22,040 nucleotides of DNA from Acytostelium subglobosum LB1 (GCF_000787575.1 NW_012236481.1:1-22040), one strand, 5' to 3'; shown: positions 9,238-19,035, counted from the first letter of the stretch. A program made the numbers and translations. The notes: generated by a model from the sequence alone, not told the origin.

Positions 9238-10737
9238 TTAGTCACTGTCACTGTCATTGTCATTGCTGTTGTCAAGATGCTCATCTTCTGGATGTTGAAC
9301 CTCCCTCTCCTTCTCCTCCTCATGATGATGATGATGCTCCACCTCCTTGTGTTGAATTACTTCTTCATCATCGACCATCTTCTCATCGTCATCATGTCTG
9401 TAGACTGCATTTGGATTGAATACTGGCTTGACATCATCATCGACATACTTCATCTCGGATAGACGCTTGTACTTCTCCATCTCAGTCTCGACATGTCCCT
9501 CTTGCTCCTTCTCCACGACGTCATCATCCTTGTGATCATGTGTCTCCTCCTCCTCATGCTTGTAGGTGGCAGATGGGTTGAACACTGGTTTGACATCATC
9601 CTCAACATACTTCATCTCGGAGAGACGCTTGAACTTCTCCATCTCACTCTCTACATGACCGGCGTCGTGCTCGCTCTGGAGACGGTCGGCCGAGGACACG
9701 TAGTCGTCCTTCTTCTCGAGGTATGGGAATGGGTTGTCAGTGCGCTTGACGCGGCCAAAGCCCTCGTCCAGGTTGCCCTTGAGCGCAAAGAGTTGCTTAA
9801 AGTGTGGCTTGCAGTAGAGAACACCGTCCAACTGTGCCAGAGTGCCGAGGTTCAGCACAACGCTGCAGTGCGAGCACTTCATGCACACCTTGTGGAAGAT
9901 GCGACGCGAGTCTGTCTCCTCGAGCACGACACGCTCTGTCAAGTACACAGTCTTCTGGCACAGCTGGCACTTGTCTGTGTTCTTGGCGGCCGAGAACTTC
10001 TTGGCCGTGTCCGATGTCGACACTACGGGCTTCTCCTTCTCGGTCGTGCGGTCCACGGGCACGAACGATGCGGGTGCGGTAACAGCCTGTGGCGTCCACT
10101 TGTCAGTCTGTGGAGCGTTGCCAAACGCTTCACCAAAGTTGCCCTTGGCGGCAAACAGCTGCTTGACGTGTGGCTTGCAGTAGAAGACACCGTTCATCGA
10201 GGAGTAGGTGCTGAGGTTGAGAGTCACGTTGCAGTGAGTGCACTTGAGGCAGCCCTTGTGCAGCACCTTCTTGTCCTCCTTCTCCTCGACCACGATCTTC
10301 TCAGTGAGGAACACAGTCTTGGAGCAGATGGCGCACTTCTCGGAGCTGCCGGCAAAGCGCGACGAGATGGCCGATGGCGTCTCCTTCTTCTCGGAGGGTG
10401 GCTTGTTGGACTCCTCCAGCTTAATGAAGGAGCCGGCCTGCGAGCTGCTGGGCGTGGCCTGTGGCGCCCACTGGGTGGTGTGTTTGGACTGGCCGAAACC
10501 CTCGTCATAGTTGCCCTTGGTGGCAAACAGCTGTTTGAAGTGTGGCTTGCAGAACATGACGCCATTCATTGAAGCGTAGTTGCCCAGTGACAGAGTGATC
10601 TTGCAGTGTGAGCACTTTAGACACAGCTTATGGAATGTCTTCTTCTCCTCCTTGTCCTCGACCACAATCTTCTCTGTCATGTACACAGTCTTGTTGCATG
10701 CTGTGCAGCTATCCTTTGATCCTCCCAATTGTACCAT
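9238..10737 (-). CDS. Triple LIM-domain protein, 499 aa, single exon
   Basis: Three LIM zinc-binding domains are clear. LIM1 uses C11, C14, H36, C39, C42, C45, C63, H66; LIM2 spans C135-H190; LIM3 spans C257-H312, all with C-x2-C...H-x2-C-x2-C-x2-C...C-x2-H spacing. Each is followed by KQLFA(T/A/L)KGN and an EGFG/EAFG motif, and the first two also by a short W-x-PQ motif, so the unit of duplication is larger than LIM itself. This form is closest to CRP, plant WLIM and EPLIN-type LIMs, which bind or bundle actin filaments, so a cytoskeletal role is inferred. The C-terminus holds a near-perfect 35-residue tandem repeat (residues 360-394 and 414-448, around KRLSEMKYV and DDVKPVFNP) and a very acidic, His-containing tail. 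Start: the only ATG directly before LIM1, preceded by AT-rich DNA. Similar D. discoideum LIM proteins exist, but I cannot name the ortholog. Confidence 0.93.
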   Translation of the reverse strand: MVQLGGSKDSCTACNKTVYMTEKIVVEDKEEKKTFHKLCLKCSHCKITLSLGNYASMNGVMFCKPHFKQLFATKGNYDEGFGQSKHTTQWAPQATPSSSQAGSFIKLEESNKPPSEKKETPSAISSRFAGSSEKCAICSKTVFLTEKIVVEEKEDKKVLHKGCLKCTHCNVTLNLSTYSSMNGVFYCKPHVKQLFAAKGNFGEAFGNAPQTDKWTPQAVTAPASFVPVDRTTEKEKPVVSTSDTAKKFSAAKNTDKCQLCQKTVYLTERVVLEETDSRRIFHKVCMKCSHCSVVLNLGTLAQLDGVLYCKPHFKQLFALKGNLDEGFGRVKRTDNPFPYLEKKDDYVSSADRLQSEHDAGHVESEMEKFKRLSEMKYVEDDVKPVFNPSATYKHEEEETHDHKDDDVVEKEQEGHVETEMEKYKRLSEMKYVDDDVKPVFNPNAVYRHDDDEKMVDDEEVIQHKEVEHHHHHEEEKEREVQHPEDEHLDNSNDNDSDSD

Positions 10738-11462
10738 TTTAGTCGCCAGTATTGTATATTGTTTGATAATTGATTGATTGATTCAACTACACTCCATCAT
10801 AAAAAGTATAAGGTTGTCAATCAATGGACATGGTTCATTCATTCACACTCACTCTCTCCACCTGCAGCGATCTTCCACCTAACCTTCCAGCCTTCCAGTC
10901 CTTCCTTCCTTCCTTCCTTCCTTCCATTCATCCATCATTCACATACTTAAAGATATATGTTTGATTATATGTATTTCTTATATATATATTAAGATAGATA
11001 TATATCTAAATAACTAATGCATATGGAGTTGTATCCAGTCACTTCCATCATAGTTTAATTTGGAAGCCCAACATGGATCAAGCATCACAACCCCCATCAT
11101 CGTCAACACACCACACAAAATGTTACTGATCAATCAAACACACACACTCACACACACCCTTTCAGTTAACAATATGATGATGATGTGAATGAATAACAAT
11201 AATAAGATTAGTTTAGTTCTAAACTATTATCTGAAATTGTTTGATGATGAGGTTTATGAAAGTCTTCCAATTGGTCTTTCATTGACAACTTTGGATGATT
11301 GATTCATCGTTTGATTGAATGAGTGACACGTGATGGGACTGGAAGTTGATCAACTTACATCAATCGACCAAACAATCGTAAGATATATAAATAAATCCAC
11401 AACAGATGTAGGTATTGATGGAGAGGGAGGAAGACAATGTTTATTGGTACATTGACAAAAAG
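10738..11462. other. Intergenic region between the two LIM genes
   Basis: Upstream of the triple-LIM gene and downstream of the PH-LIM gene. It contains a CTTC microsatellite (10901-10925), TATATATATATT and GATATATATC stretches near 10980-11007, CACA-rich DNA near 11140-11158, and ACACGTGA at 11327-11334. No gene is supported on either strand. Confidence 0.5.
10901..10925. repeat. Microsatellite (CTTC)6
   Basis: Six CTTC units upstream of the triple-LIM gene. This is the complement of the GAAG repeat at 2675-2698. Confidence 0.9.
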
Positions 11463-14254
11463 TTAACTGGAACATGCTGTTGTAGCGGGAACTGGAACTG
11501 GAATTGTACATAATGTTGATGATGATTGTTTCTTAAATAGAAGGGTATAGTCGGATTGGCAATAGGGCTTGCCATCAACCTCGAAGAAGCAATTGCCAAC
11601 CAGTGGCTGTGCGCATGCCGTGCAGCAAAAGTGATCGATGTGCCACTTCTTGCCCAAGGCATTCACACATCTGTACATGACATTGGCATTGCACTTTGGA
11701 CATACTGGACACGCTTCGTTGAAGCAGCACTCGCACAAGTACTTTGGCATCGTGCCTTGTTGTTGATCTTGTTGATGTTGGTGTTGATGTTGGTCTGCGC
11801 CATCATCCTCGGAACCTGCCTGTAGCAGTCCTTGGCGGTAGAATGTCTTGGTGCCAAGCTCTTTGTGACACTTGGTGCACTTGAAGCAGTCGCGATGGAA
11901 GCTGTTGCCAAGCGCAACGATCATGTGACCATTGATTGCCTTGCTGCATGTAAGACAGAATGATTGTCTGAGTGGCGCGGATGTGGCGGTGGACTTGGGC
12001 TTGCGTTGTTGTCCATCGGCCATCTGCTTGTTGCTGTTGGTTGGTACGCGCTGCTCGTCCACGCTTGGACCTTTCACAGAGCCCAGAGGAACACTGTGGA
12101 AGGTTAGACGTGGCGACAAGGCCTCTTGCAAGACGTTGAGCACTGGCGAGCGTGGGGGAGACACGTCCATGTCCAGCTTGGGCACGGCTGCTGCCGCAAC
12201 AACATGTTGTTGAGGACGATGAATGACACGAAGCTCTGTGGACGATGATGAGTTGTCATCGAGGTCACTGTCATCGTCGTAGCCACTGCTTGATGAGGTG
12301 TCGTCGGCTAAGCACTCTTGTAGCTGGGGATCATCATCCTCGCGTCTTGCTCCAAACTCCAACTCTGCCTGATCGACTACAACGAGTTCCTTTGTGACAA
12401 AGACGCGTTCAATCATCTCCAGCTCTTCGATCTCCTTGACTATCTGTCTGTCCGCACTGACGCGCTCGCTGTCCAGACATTCAAGCTTCTGATGCTGTTG
12501 GTTGGCTGGTGGGCGAGTGACTTGAACATGCTCGATGATTGGTGACTCCATTGTCTCTGGTGTGGTGTTGGTCGATGTCGATGCAGCAGCAACCTGAGAT
12601 GTGTTTGATATGTTGACGCTGAGGTATCTGCTGTGATGATGTGTTGATGCGCCATCCAGTCGCGACTGATGCTGTGGAGTGCCGGCCAACGATTGATCGG
12701 TGAGGCTTGAGCTTGTGCTTGTGCCCGTCAGCAATAGGATCTCCTCGCAGGCATCCTTTGGCGAGCCATTGCTGGTCGAGCCAGGCTGTCCTGTGAACAG
12801 CACATTGGTGTAGTTGATCAGTGCTTGGCCCTTGGTGAAGGGCGTGAGGTTGACAGTGCCCGCCACCTTTTCGTTGATTGGGATGGACAGCCGCAGGCTG
12901 GGACCAGTCTCCTTGAGCATCTGCTCGGCCTCTGCGAACGGGTTGTTGGCAACATCGCCACCTTTCAGCCTGTACTTGATCAGCTGGAGGAACATGACGA
13001 CGGGCTGTGGCACGTGGCCCTCGACGATCCACTCACCTGTGCCATACTTGGACGCCAAGAAGTGTCGTGACCATTTGAAGGTAAGCTCTTTACGATCGGA
13101 CACGTACTCCTTCTCGCGCTCGTCCCAGAAGTAGGTGATGTCGGGCGCCTGGGTGACAGTGCTGCCGGTGGGGTCCTTGCCATCGACGCCGGCTAGGTAC
13201 CACGCCAGGTAAACGCCGTTGAAGCGGCCGGCACCAAACATCTGTGAGTTGGCGCTGCTGCGCAGCCACTCGCCGTCCCAGTGGTAGTCGATCTGCGGGC
13301 CGTTGTACGTGCCCTCCAGTGTGGATAGCGAGCCGATCGACGAGTAGGACCACTCCTCGTCGTCGTGCGACGACTTGATCACGCCGCCCTTGATGTTATT
13401 CTTGTACAGTATCTTGAGCAATAGCTTGCGCTCTGGTCCACTGAGGAATGAGCCAAAATCTGTGTTGGCGAGGCCGTCCAGCTTGACGACCCAGTCGGCC
13501 AGGGTCGAAATTGGTGCCGTCTGCAGCACCAACCTAGACATATGTGATGAGCCTGGCAATGAATGTTCCACAATGAATCCATATGTAGTTTGTATCGACT
13601 CTCGCTCCTTCTGCATCAGTCTAATGCCACGAATCGATGAAAGTGCAATGCAGTCCACTGGTGTCGTCTTCTGCTTGTGTGTGGGGCGTACGTGTGAGTA
13701 TGTGCTCGCGTGGACCAAGGCCTTGCCACACCGCGCCACGTCGCGCCAATTATACATACCTTCTCTTGTGAACTGTAATAGAGGAGATGAGTGCGAGTGA
13801 GGATGAACCAGTACTTTCTGCGATACTTGAAGATGCCAACTCCGACCAGTTTGTAGAGATATCCACTTTTGTACTCGGGTGCGGTGGCCGCCGCTGCTGC
13901 CGCCGCTGCTGCCATGTTAATACTGTTGCTGCCGCTCCTGTTGCTGTTGAACAATCCCAACTTTGCCAATAGTTGTCTCAGTGTGAGACGTCGTCTTGTA
14001 GTCGTGTCCTTTGTGAATCGATAGGACTTCTCTGTATGTTTCTTCTTCTTATTATTATGATTCTTGTTGCTGTTGTTGCTGTTGATGTTCTTGCCGCTTG
14101 TGCGGATGGATGTGGCGGCGCGCTGCCTCTTGCGATTGAGTTGACTGGCTGCGGCTACTGGTGTGCTGTGGTTATGGCGGCTATTGGAATTGCGCCGCTT
14201 TAATCTAATTGATCCACCTGATGAAGTGCGTCTTTGCACTGGAGATTTGACCAT
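11463..14254 (-). CDS. PH-domain and double-LIM protein, 2 exons, 900 aa
   Basis: Exon 1 is 13760-14254 (165 codons) and exon 2 is 11463-13670. The 89-nt intron (donor GTATGT, acceptor CAAGCAG) falls inside a PH domain and joins in phase 0. Domains in order: a basic, Asn/Ser-rich N-terminus; a poly-Ala run (115-123); a PH domain (about 128-232, starting KSGYLYK and ending with the conserved Trp in TLADWVVKL), which suggests phosphoinositide or membrane binding; an unrecognised Trp/Tyr/Gly-rich domain (about 240-400, with GRFNGVYLAWY and KYGTGEWIVEG); a long Ser/Thr/Asp-rich linker; and two LIM domains. LIM1 uses C737, C740, H757, C760, C763, C766, C811, C814 with an unusual Gln/His-rich insertion; LIM2 uses C822, C825, H842, H845, C848, C851, C869, D872. 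A membrane-cytoskeleton adaptor is inferred. Gene finders could miss exon 1, because exon 2 has an in-frame ATG inside the intron (13755-13757). Confidence 0.88.
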
Positions 14255-14277
14255 GGTTGTCGAGTGTTAGTCGTGGA

Positions 14278-14285
14278 TCACGTGA
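14278..14285. promoter_or_regulatory. TCACGTGA palindrome upstream of the PH-LIM gene
   Basis: The same 8-bp palindrome as at 2523-2530, here 24 bp before the start codon. It is probably in the 5' untranslated region or core promoter. Function is inferred from the E-box-like core only. Confidence 0.3.
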
Positions 14286-14990
14286 TTGTTGGAAGTTGGA
14301 AACTCGTGAGTTTTTGCAAACTCGTGGCTGGATGAATGAATGGATGAATGGAATGGAATGATTGCTGGATTTGGGAATTTGTGATAATGATAATGATCCA
14401 AGATAAGAGAATGAAAATGATGAGATTGATGCAGCTGGTATGATTAATTGAATGGATATTATTATGTATCTGTAATACAGATATATTTGTTGTTATTGTT
14501 GCTGTTGATATGTTTGATTCAGTTAGACTGTCTAGCTGGTTGGCTACCTGCTATCAGTCTGCCTGACTGCCTGCCTGACCAGTCAGGTGATTGGTATTGT
14601 TGATGATGATGATGGTTATAGCTAGGGGTGGGATTGATTGATGGATGGATGGCTGAAATAAGTTAAGTTGGGGATTGGCTGTGGCAGGCATGCCATGGGT
14701 GGGTGAAGTTGATTGATTGATTGATTGAGTGGATGAGTGAGTGTGAGGGGAGGGGAAGTTGTCAAGAATAGGTGAGAGAGGAGAGCGCAGTGCGGAATGC
14801 TAAAGATGCTCAGACTGCGCACATAGTGGTGTTGTTGATGTTGATGTTTGTTGTTGATGTTGTTGTTGTTGATGTATTAGAGATCATGATTGGTTGTGAA
14901 TGAGTGTGAATCAGTGTGAATGAGTGTGTGTACATGTGTCTTTATAAATAGCATCGAGTTGTTCTTGGACGACAATGAGACCATGATCAC

Positions 14991-15004
14991 ACGTATATAT
15001 ACGT
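14991..15004. repeat. Perfect 14-bp palindrome
   Basis: ACGTATATATACGT is its own reverse complement. It lies between two copies of the near-repeat TTGGACGACA(A/T)TG, the first at about 14965 and the second about 45 bp further on. Confidence 0.8.
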
Positions 15005-15066
15005 CGATTGGACGACATTGTTGGTTGGTGATCGATATGTTGGGGGTATGTGGGTGGGGTGGTACC

Positions 15067-15082
15067 CACTGTTTAAACAGTG
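15067..15082. repeat. Perfect 16-bp palindrome
   Basis: CACTGTTTAAACAGTG is its own reverse complement and is flanked by GGTACC. It could be a dimeric protein-binding site or a hairpin in RNA. There is no gene nearby to assign it to. Confidence 0.8.
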
Positions 15083-16138
15083 TGGTTAATTAATGAAGAT
15101 GATTGATTGATCAACCCCCCCTGTATCCCTCACTCACATCATTACAACAACTCATCATCACACACACACACCATAAACAATCAATCAACATTGTCTCCCA
15201 ATCATTAAAATACTCGTTGAGATGTATGGTATGATTATCGTCGAGAACTTCTGGATATTGGTGTTGATTGGTCGTGGTGATGATGAGTCTAACAACATTG
15301 TTATAGATGGATTATTGATTGACAGCTGACAGACTGACTGTCTGTCTATTGTCCCTGGACAATGGATGGATGGATGTCATGTCATGGATGTCAAGGGTGT
15401 ATGGATGGATTGATGATAGATGGATGGTGGATTATGGGCTGAGTGCTTTACACACTCGCGTCGTTGATGTGTGTGATTTTGTGAGACATACTAATTGACC
15501 CGACCGGATAGTTGTCGTAGGGTATATAATAATAATAATATATATTTGTATTTAAAGAGTTGAGAGATAAATAAACTTATGATTGATTTGTATTAATGGA
15601 TGTGTGTGTGGAGTGGAAGGTGGATGCGAGTGGCGGATGGGCGATGGATGTGTGAGGTAATTGGGTTGTTCCTGGTGGTCCATCATTCAGATATACGAGC
15701 AATCAATGTTGGTTGGTTTGAAACATGAGTTATTTGATTGATTATTATCATATGTGACCACAATCAATCAAGTGATTATAACAAACAAACAAATAATTAT
15801 TATCCATGTGATACACACACACATTCAAATAAGTTATTTGATTGATCAATCAGAATGTGATGTAAGTGTGTGTGAGTGAAGTTGAGCTCGATCGAGAGTT
15901 GGCCGTGAGATTACACACAAACTAAAGTGTTGTGACTGTGTCCTGTCTTTGTCTCTGTATGTCTGTCTGTTGTTCCTGTTTGTTATAATACAATTCTGGT
16001 ATGTGTTATGTGTTAAGTATATATCTGTATGATAATGAAGATGTTCGCAAATGGACTGTTTGTTATTCACGTTGAAGAGTAGATAGATAGAATAGAGTAC
16101 TCTGTTGGTGTTGGTCATGTCCGTGTCCATGAATGGGG

Positions 16139-16390
16139 CTGGGGGTTATACCTTTGGAAGATCTTTGATTGAATTGGGCCTGCATAATGAAGGGTACACC
16201 TCCCATCACCTCCCTTCATCGTGATACTTTCGTTAACAATTCAAATTTAGGTTCGCCCCTGGTGGGTGGTGGGCAAAAAAGAGGAGGACTTGATCAGGTC
16301 CCGATGCACAATACTCATCGTATCGTGCGAGATACGCGTATGGTTCAGCCCCGTAAGTTCAATGAGAGAGGTAACTGTTAGGGGGTATGA
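16139..16390 (+). other. Hairpin-rich, repeat-free stretch; candidate noncoding RNA or element remnant
   Basis: Composition changes abruptly from simple repeats to mixed, higher-complexity sequence. It contains a stem ATGAAGGG/CCCTTCAT (16187-16194 with 16212-16219), a hairpin GCACAATAC-TCATC-GTATCGTGC (16306-16328, one mismatch) and the palindrome ATACGCGTAT (16332-16341). A 70-codon frame (16169-16381) crosses it but has no recognisable domain and a poor start context. The strand is uncertain. It does not match any spliceosomal RNA, U3, SRP or tRNA pattern I know. Confidence 0.3.
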
Positions 16391-16470
16391 AGTTGTACCT
16401 TTTACTTAACTTTGTTGCAATGGTATGATGGATGTGTCTGTTGGATTGTTGGATTGTTGGATATGGTTAA

Positions 16471-18216
16471 TTACATTTGGGTGGCAGTCACCTTGGAATA
16501 CCTCTTGGTTGTGGAGGATGAGTAGAACTCTTGTGACTTGACCTTGGCAGGTGGACGACCTTCAATTGGCACATAGTTCCTGAACCATTCGCCCTTGTAC
16601 ACTTGGCGTGGACGATAAATCTTTGTCTCTGGGTCCTCACAATGCTCGATCCAATGAGATAACCATCCAACTGCTCTTGGAATAGTGAATAGCACAGGGA
16701 ACCTAAATGGTTGATTGTGTGTGTGAGTTATTGATTGAGGGATATGATGTGACTGGTTATGTTAACTTACATATCTGTTGGGAATCCCATGGCCTTGTAG
16801 ATTAGACCAGAGTAGAAGTCCACGTTGGGATAGAGCTTCCTGGCGATAAAATACTCATCGTTGAGAGCCTGCTTCTCTAGCTCTGTGGCCACCTCAATCA
16901 GTGGCTCCTTGCCAAGACTGTCAAACACTTCATAGGCCACCCTTCGAATGATCTTGGCGCGAGGGTCGTAGTTCTTGTAGATACGATGGCCAAAGCCCAT
17001 GAGCTTCTTCTTCTTGGACTTGACATCGGCGATGAACTGCTTGACATTGTCCTTGGTGCCGATAGCCTGGAGCATTAGCAGCACAGCCTCGTTGGCACCA
17101 CCGTGCAGTGGGCCGTACAGGGCGCCCGCCGCGCCAGACACTGCTGTGTATGGATCAGTGTTGGACGAGGCAATGTGGCGCATTGTGGCTGTAGAGCAGT
17201 TTAGTTCATGGTCGGCATGCAGGATGAACAGGATCTCAAGCGCGCGACATAGGACTGGGTTGGGCTTGTAGTCCTGCTCGGACAACTTGTCCAGCATGTA
17301 GAGGAAGTTCTCAGTGTAGCCAAGATGATTGACTGGCGTGTTATAAGGACGACCGATACGATGTCTCCAAGCGCATGCAGCAATAGTGGGGAGCTTGCCA
17401 ATGATCCTAAGTATTTGCTTGTTCCTCACAGTCTCGGACTTGAAGATGTCCTGGCCGGCCAACGCCGGGTTGGCTTCCGGATAGAAAGTGCCCAGTGCGG
17501 CCACGGTGCTGATGAGCATGCCCATCGGATGAGCGTCATACCGGAAGGTCTTCATCATGCCCACCAAGTTCTCGTGGAGGAAGGTGTGCGTCATGACCTT
17601 GTGTGACCAGCTGTCCAACTGTGACTTGTTTGGCAGACTTCCATTGAGCAGCAAAAAGGCCACCTCCAGGAAGTTGGACCTCTCCGCCAACTCCTCAATG
17701 GGATATCCTCTATACCTAAGTATTCCCTTGTCTCCATCAATATAAGTAATACATGATGTAACAACAGCAGTGTTTTGGAATGCTGGATCATACAACCTAA
17801 GAGAAGTGATTGATTAGTTATTTGTTTGAGTGGTACACGTGCTTGTATGGTGGATATTACATTAAACCATTGTCACCTGACACCTCTGATATCTTCTTAA
17901 ACTCCAAAGCATTGACACAGCAGTTGTCTTTGATTGGTACATTATACTTCTTTCCAGTTCTATTATCTGTAATGGTCAATGTAGCATTTGTATTGGTATT
18001 CCTTTAAAGGATATGGAAATGTAAGTATGTTTGTCATGTTGTCCAGTCTGTCTCCAAGTCTGTCCTCTCTATACTCTATACATACTTTGCAACAGCATCT
18101 GCAACAATAGGAGCATTTACATTGTTATGATGTACAACATTATTATCATCATCTTCATCCTGGTCTGATGACAACAGGTGATTACTCAACACTGATATCC
18201 TATCAATGTGAGACAT
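16471..18216 (-). CDS. cshA: Citrate synthase, peroxisomal (PTS2), 4 exons, 509 aa
   Basis: Exons are 18086-18216, 17861-18001, 16771-17796 and 16471-16702, with GTATGT, GTAATA and GTAAGT donors; phases join to 510 codons. The enzyme condenses acetyl-CoA and oxaloacetate to citrate and CoA. Catalytic residues are present: H322 in [12 protein letters not shown]361 in [15 protein letters not shown] and D417 in YPNVDFYSG, plus the family signature [12 protein letters not shown]. This is the bacterial (GltA) type, not the usual mitochondrial eukaryotic type. Near the N-terminus RISVLSNHL (residues 6-14) fits the strict PTS2 consensus R-(L/V/I/Q)-x2-(L/V/I/H)-(L/S/G/A)-x-(H/Q)-(L/A), indicating peroxisomal import. 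Dictyostelium is known to carry such a peroxisomal citrate synthase, CshA. An acidic, Asn-rich linker (20-45) separates PTS2 from the enzyme. The upstream region is TATATATATA-rich. Exon 1 would be missed without splicing, and with it the targeting signal. Confidence 0.95.
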
Positions 18217-18520
18217 TATTTATATATATAATTATTTGTTGTTGGATTGAATTAATGAATAGGATTAATGAATGAATGATGAAGAGAATGACCATGTGTT
18301 TGTGTGTTGAAGTTGTAAATTGAATTGAAATTGAAGATGGGGTGAAGTTGATGAGTATGACACCACCTTGGCAAACACAATCACTTTCCTAAAAAGGTAA
18401 TCAATCATCTTGTAGATGTCCACTTATTTAAGAAGACACCTTAGTAATTAAGAGACCAATTTCATTTTATATTATTATTTTATTCCAAAATGTATAATAA
18501 TAACAAAAAAAGTCAATTAA
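18217..18520. other. Promoter region of citrate synthase and upstream of the broken gene
   Basis: Between divergent starts. AT-rich DNA with TTATATATATA just before the citrate synthase ATG; a CACCTTGGCAAACA...CACTTT block at 18364-18389 similar to one upstream of the coiled-coil gene; and an AT-rich run with poly-A just before ATG 18521. No gene is seen. Confidence 0.5.
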
Positions 18521-18950
18521 ATGAAAGCCTTCAAGAATGCCTACAACGATGAGATAACAAAAGATATTTTGGAAGAGAAATGTGATGAATAGGGACCAGG
18601 TCCTTTCGATGATGGATCGGGATATACATTCTTATTATATGCTCAATGGAATATGAATGGTATCCAATCAAGAGTGATTGAGGGTGATCCAGAAAGAGGA
18701 ACACCAGAGCTAATCATGAATATGGTTTCAAACATATTGTCGTTGGGTAGACCTATATCCCCGCCAATTGATTTTAATGACTTGGACTCTCTGCAATATT
18801 AGACAGCATCGATGGATGCTTCTTAGTTCATCGCCTGATCTACAATCAATCTTCCAAAGTGAGCCCATTGCCAGCTTCTACGTAGTATATTTGACAAGAA
18901 AACCATTGGTCACTGTTGTAGACATCACCCACTCGATGAATATTTGTTGA
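18521..18950 (+). pseudogene. Broken protein gene of unknown family
   Basis: From ATG 18521, preceded by AT-rich DNA typical of a dictyostelid start, one frame reads protein-like for 93 codons apart from a TAG at 18590-18592; it includes GYTFLLYAQWNMNG and GDPERGTPELIMNMVSNIL. It then stops at TAG 18800-18802. A +2 shift continues with ILDSIDGCFLVHRLIYN and a +1 frame with SEPIASFYVVYLTRKPLVTV up to TGA 18948-18950, directly followed by AATAAA. One premature stop plus two apparent frameshifts indicates decay and not introns, since no donor/acceptor pair restores the frame. It is the only protein-like sequence on the + strand apart from the recombinase fragment. I do not recognise the parent family. 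Confidence 0.6.
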
Positions 18951-19035
18951 ATAAAGGGCAATAGAGAGAGAGAGATAGAGACTGTACAAGTTTGTCCTGT
19001 CTCTTGCTCACTCTCTGATCATTAGCTCATCTGAT

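Larger units (their letters stand above)
14255..16138. other. Long intergenic region without a supported gene
   Basis: About 1.9 kb of simple-sequence-rich DNA (TGATTGAT, GATGGATG, GTTGTTGAT, TGTGTGAG). It holds AAACTCGTG repeated at 14300-14308 and 14317-14325 upstream of the PH-LIM gene, TATAAATA at 14943-14950, perfect palindromes at 14991-15004 and 15067-15082, and the short inverted repeat ATTGTCC/GGACAAT near 15350-15365. No frame on either strand has protein-like composition. Confidence 0.55.

Noticed and set aside
9493-10572. 359-codon plus-strand frame opposite the triple-LIM gene
   Set aside because: Leu/Val-rich shadow of the minus-strand LIM coding sequence; no domain, and the LIM gene is certain.
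15846-16130. 94-codon minus-strand frame
   Set aside because: Composition reflects TG/CA repeats and there is no domain or splice context. It is treated as intergenic.
16169-16381. 70-codon plus-strand frame as a protein gene
   Set aside because: Weak start context and no recognisable motif. The hairpins in the same stretch make an RNA or element remnant equally likely, so it is reported only as a candidate region.
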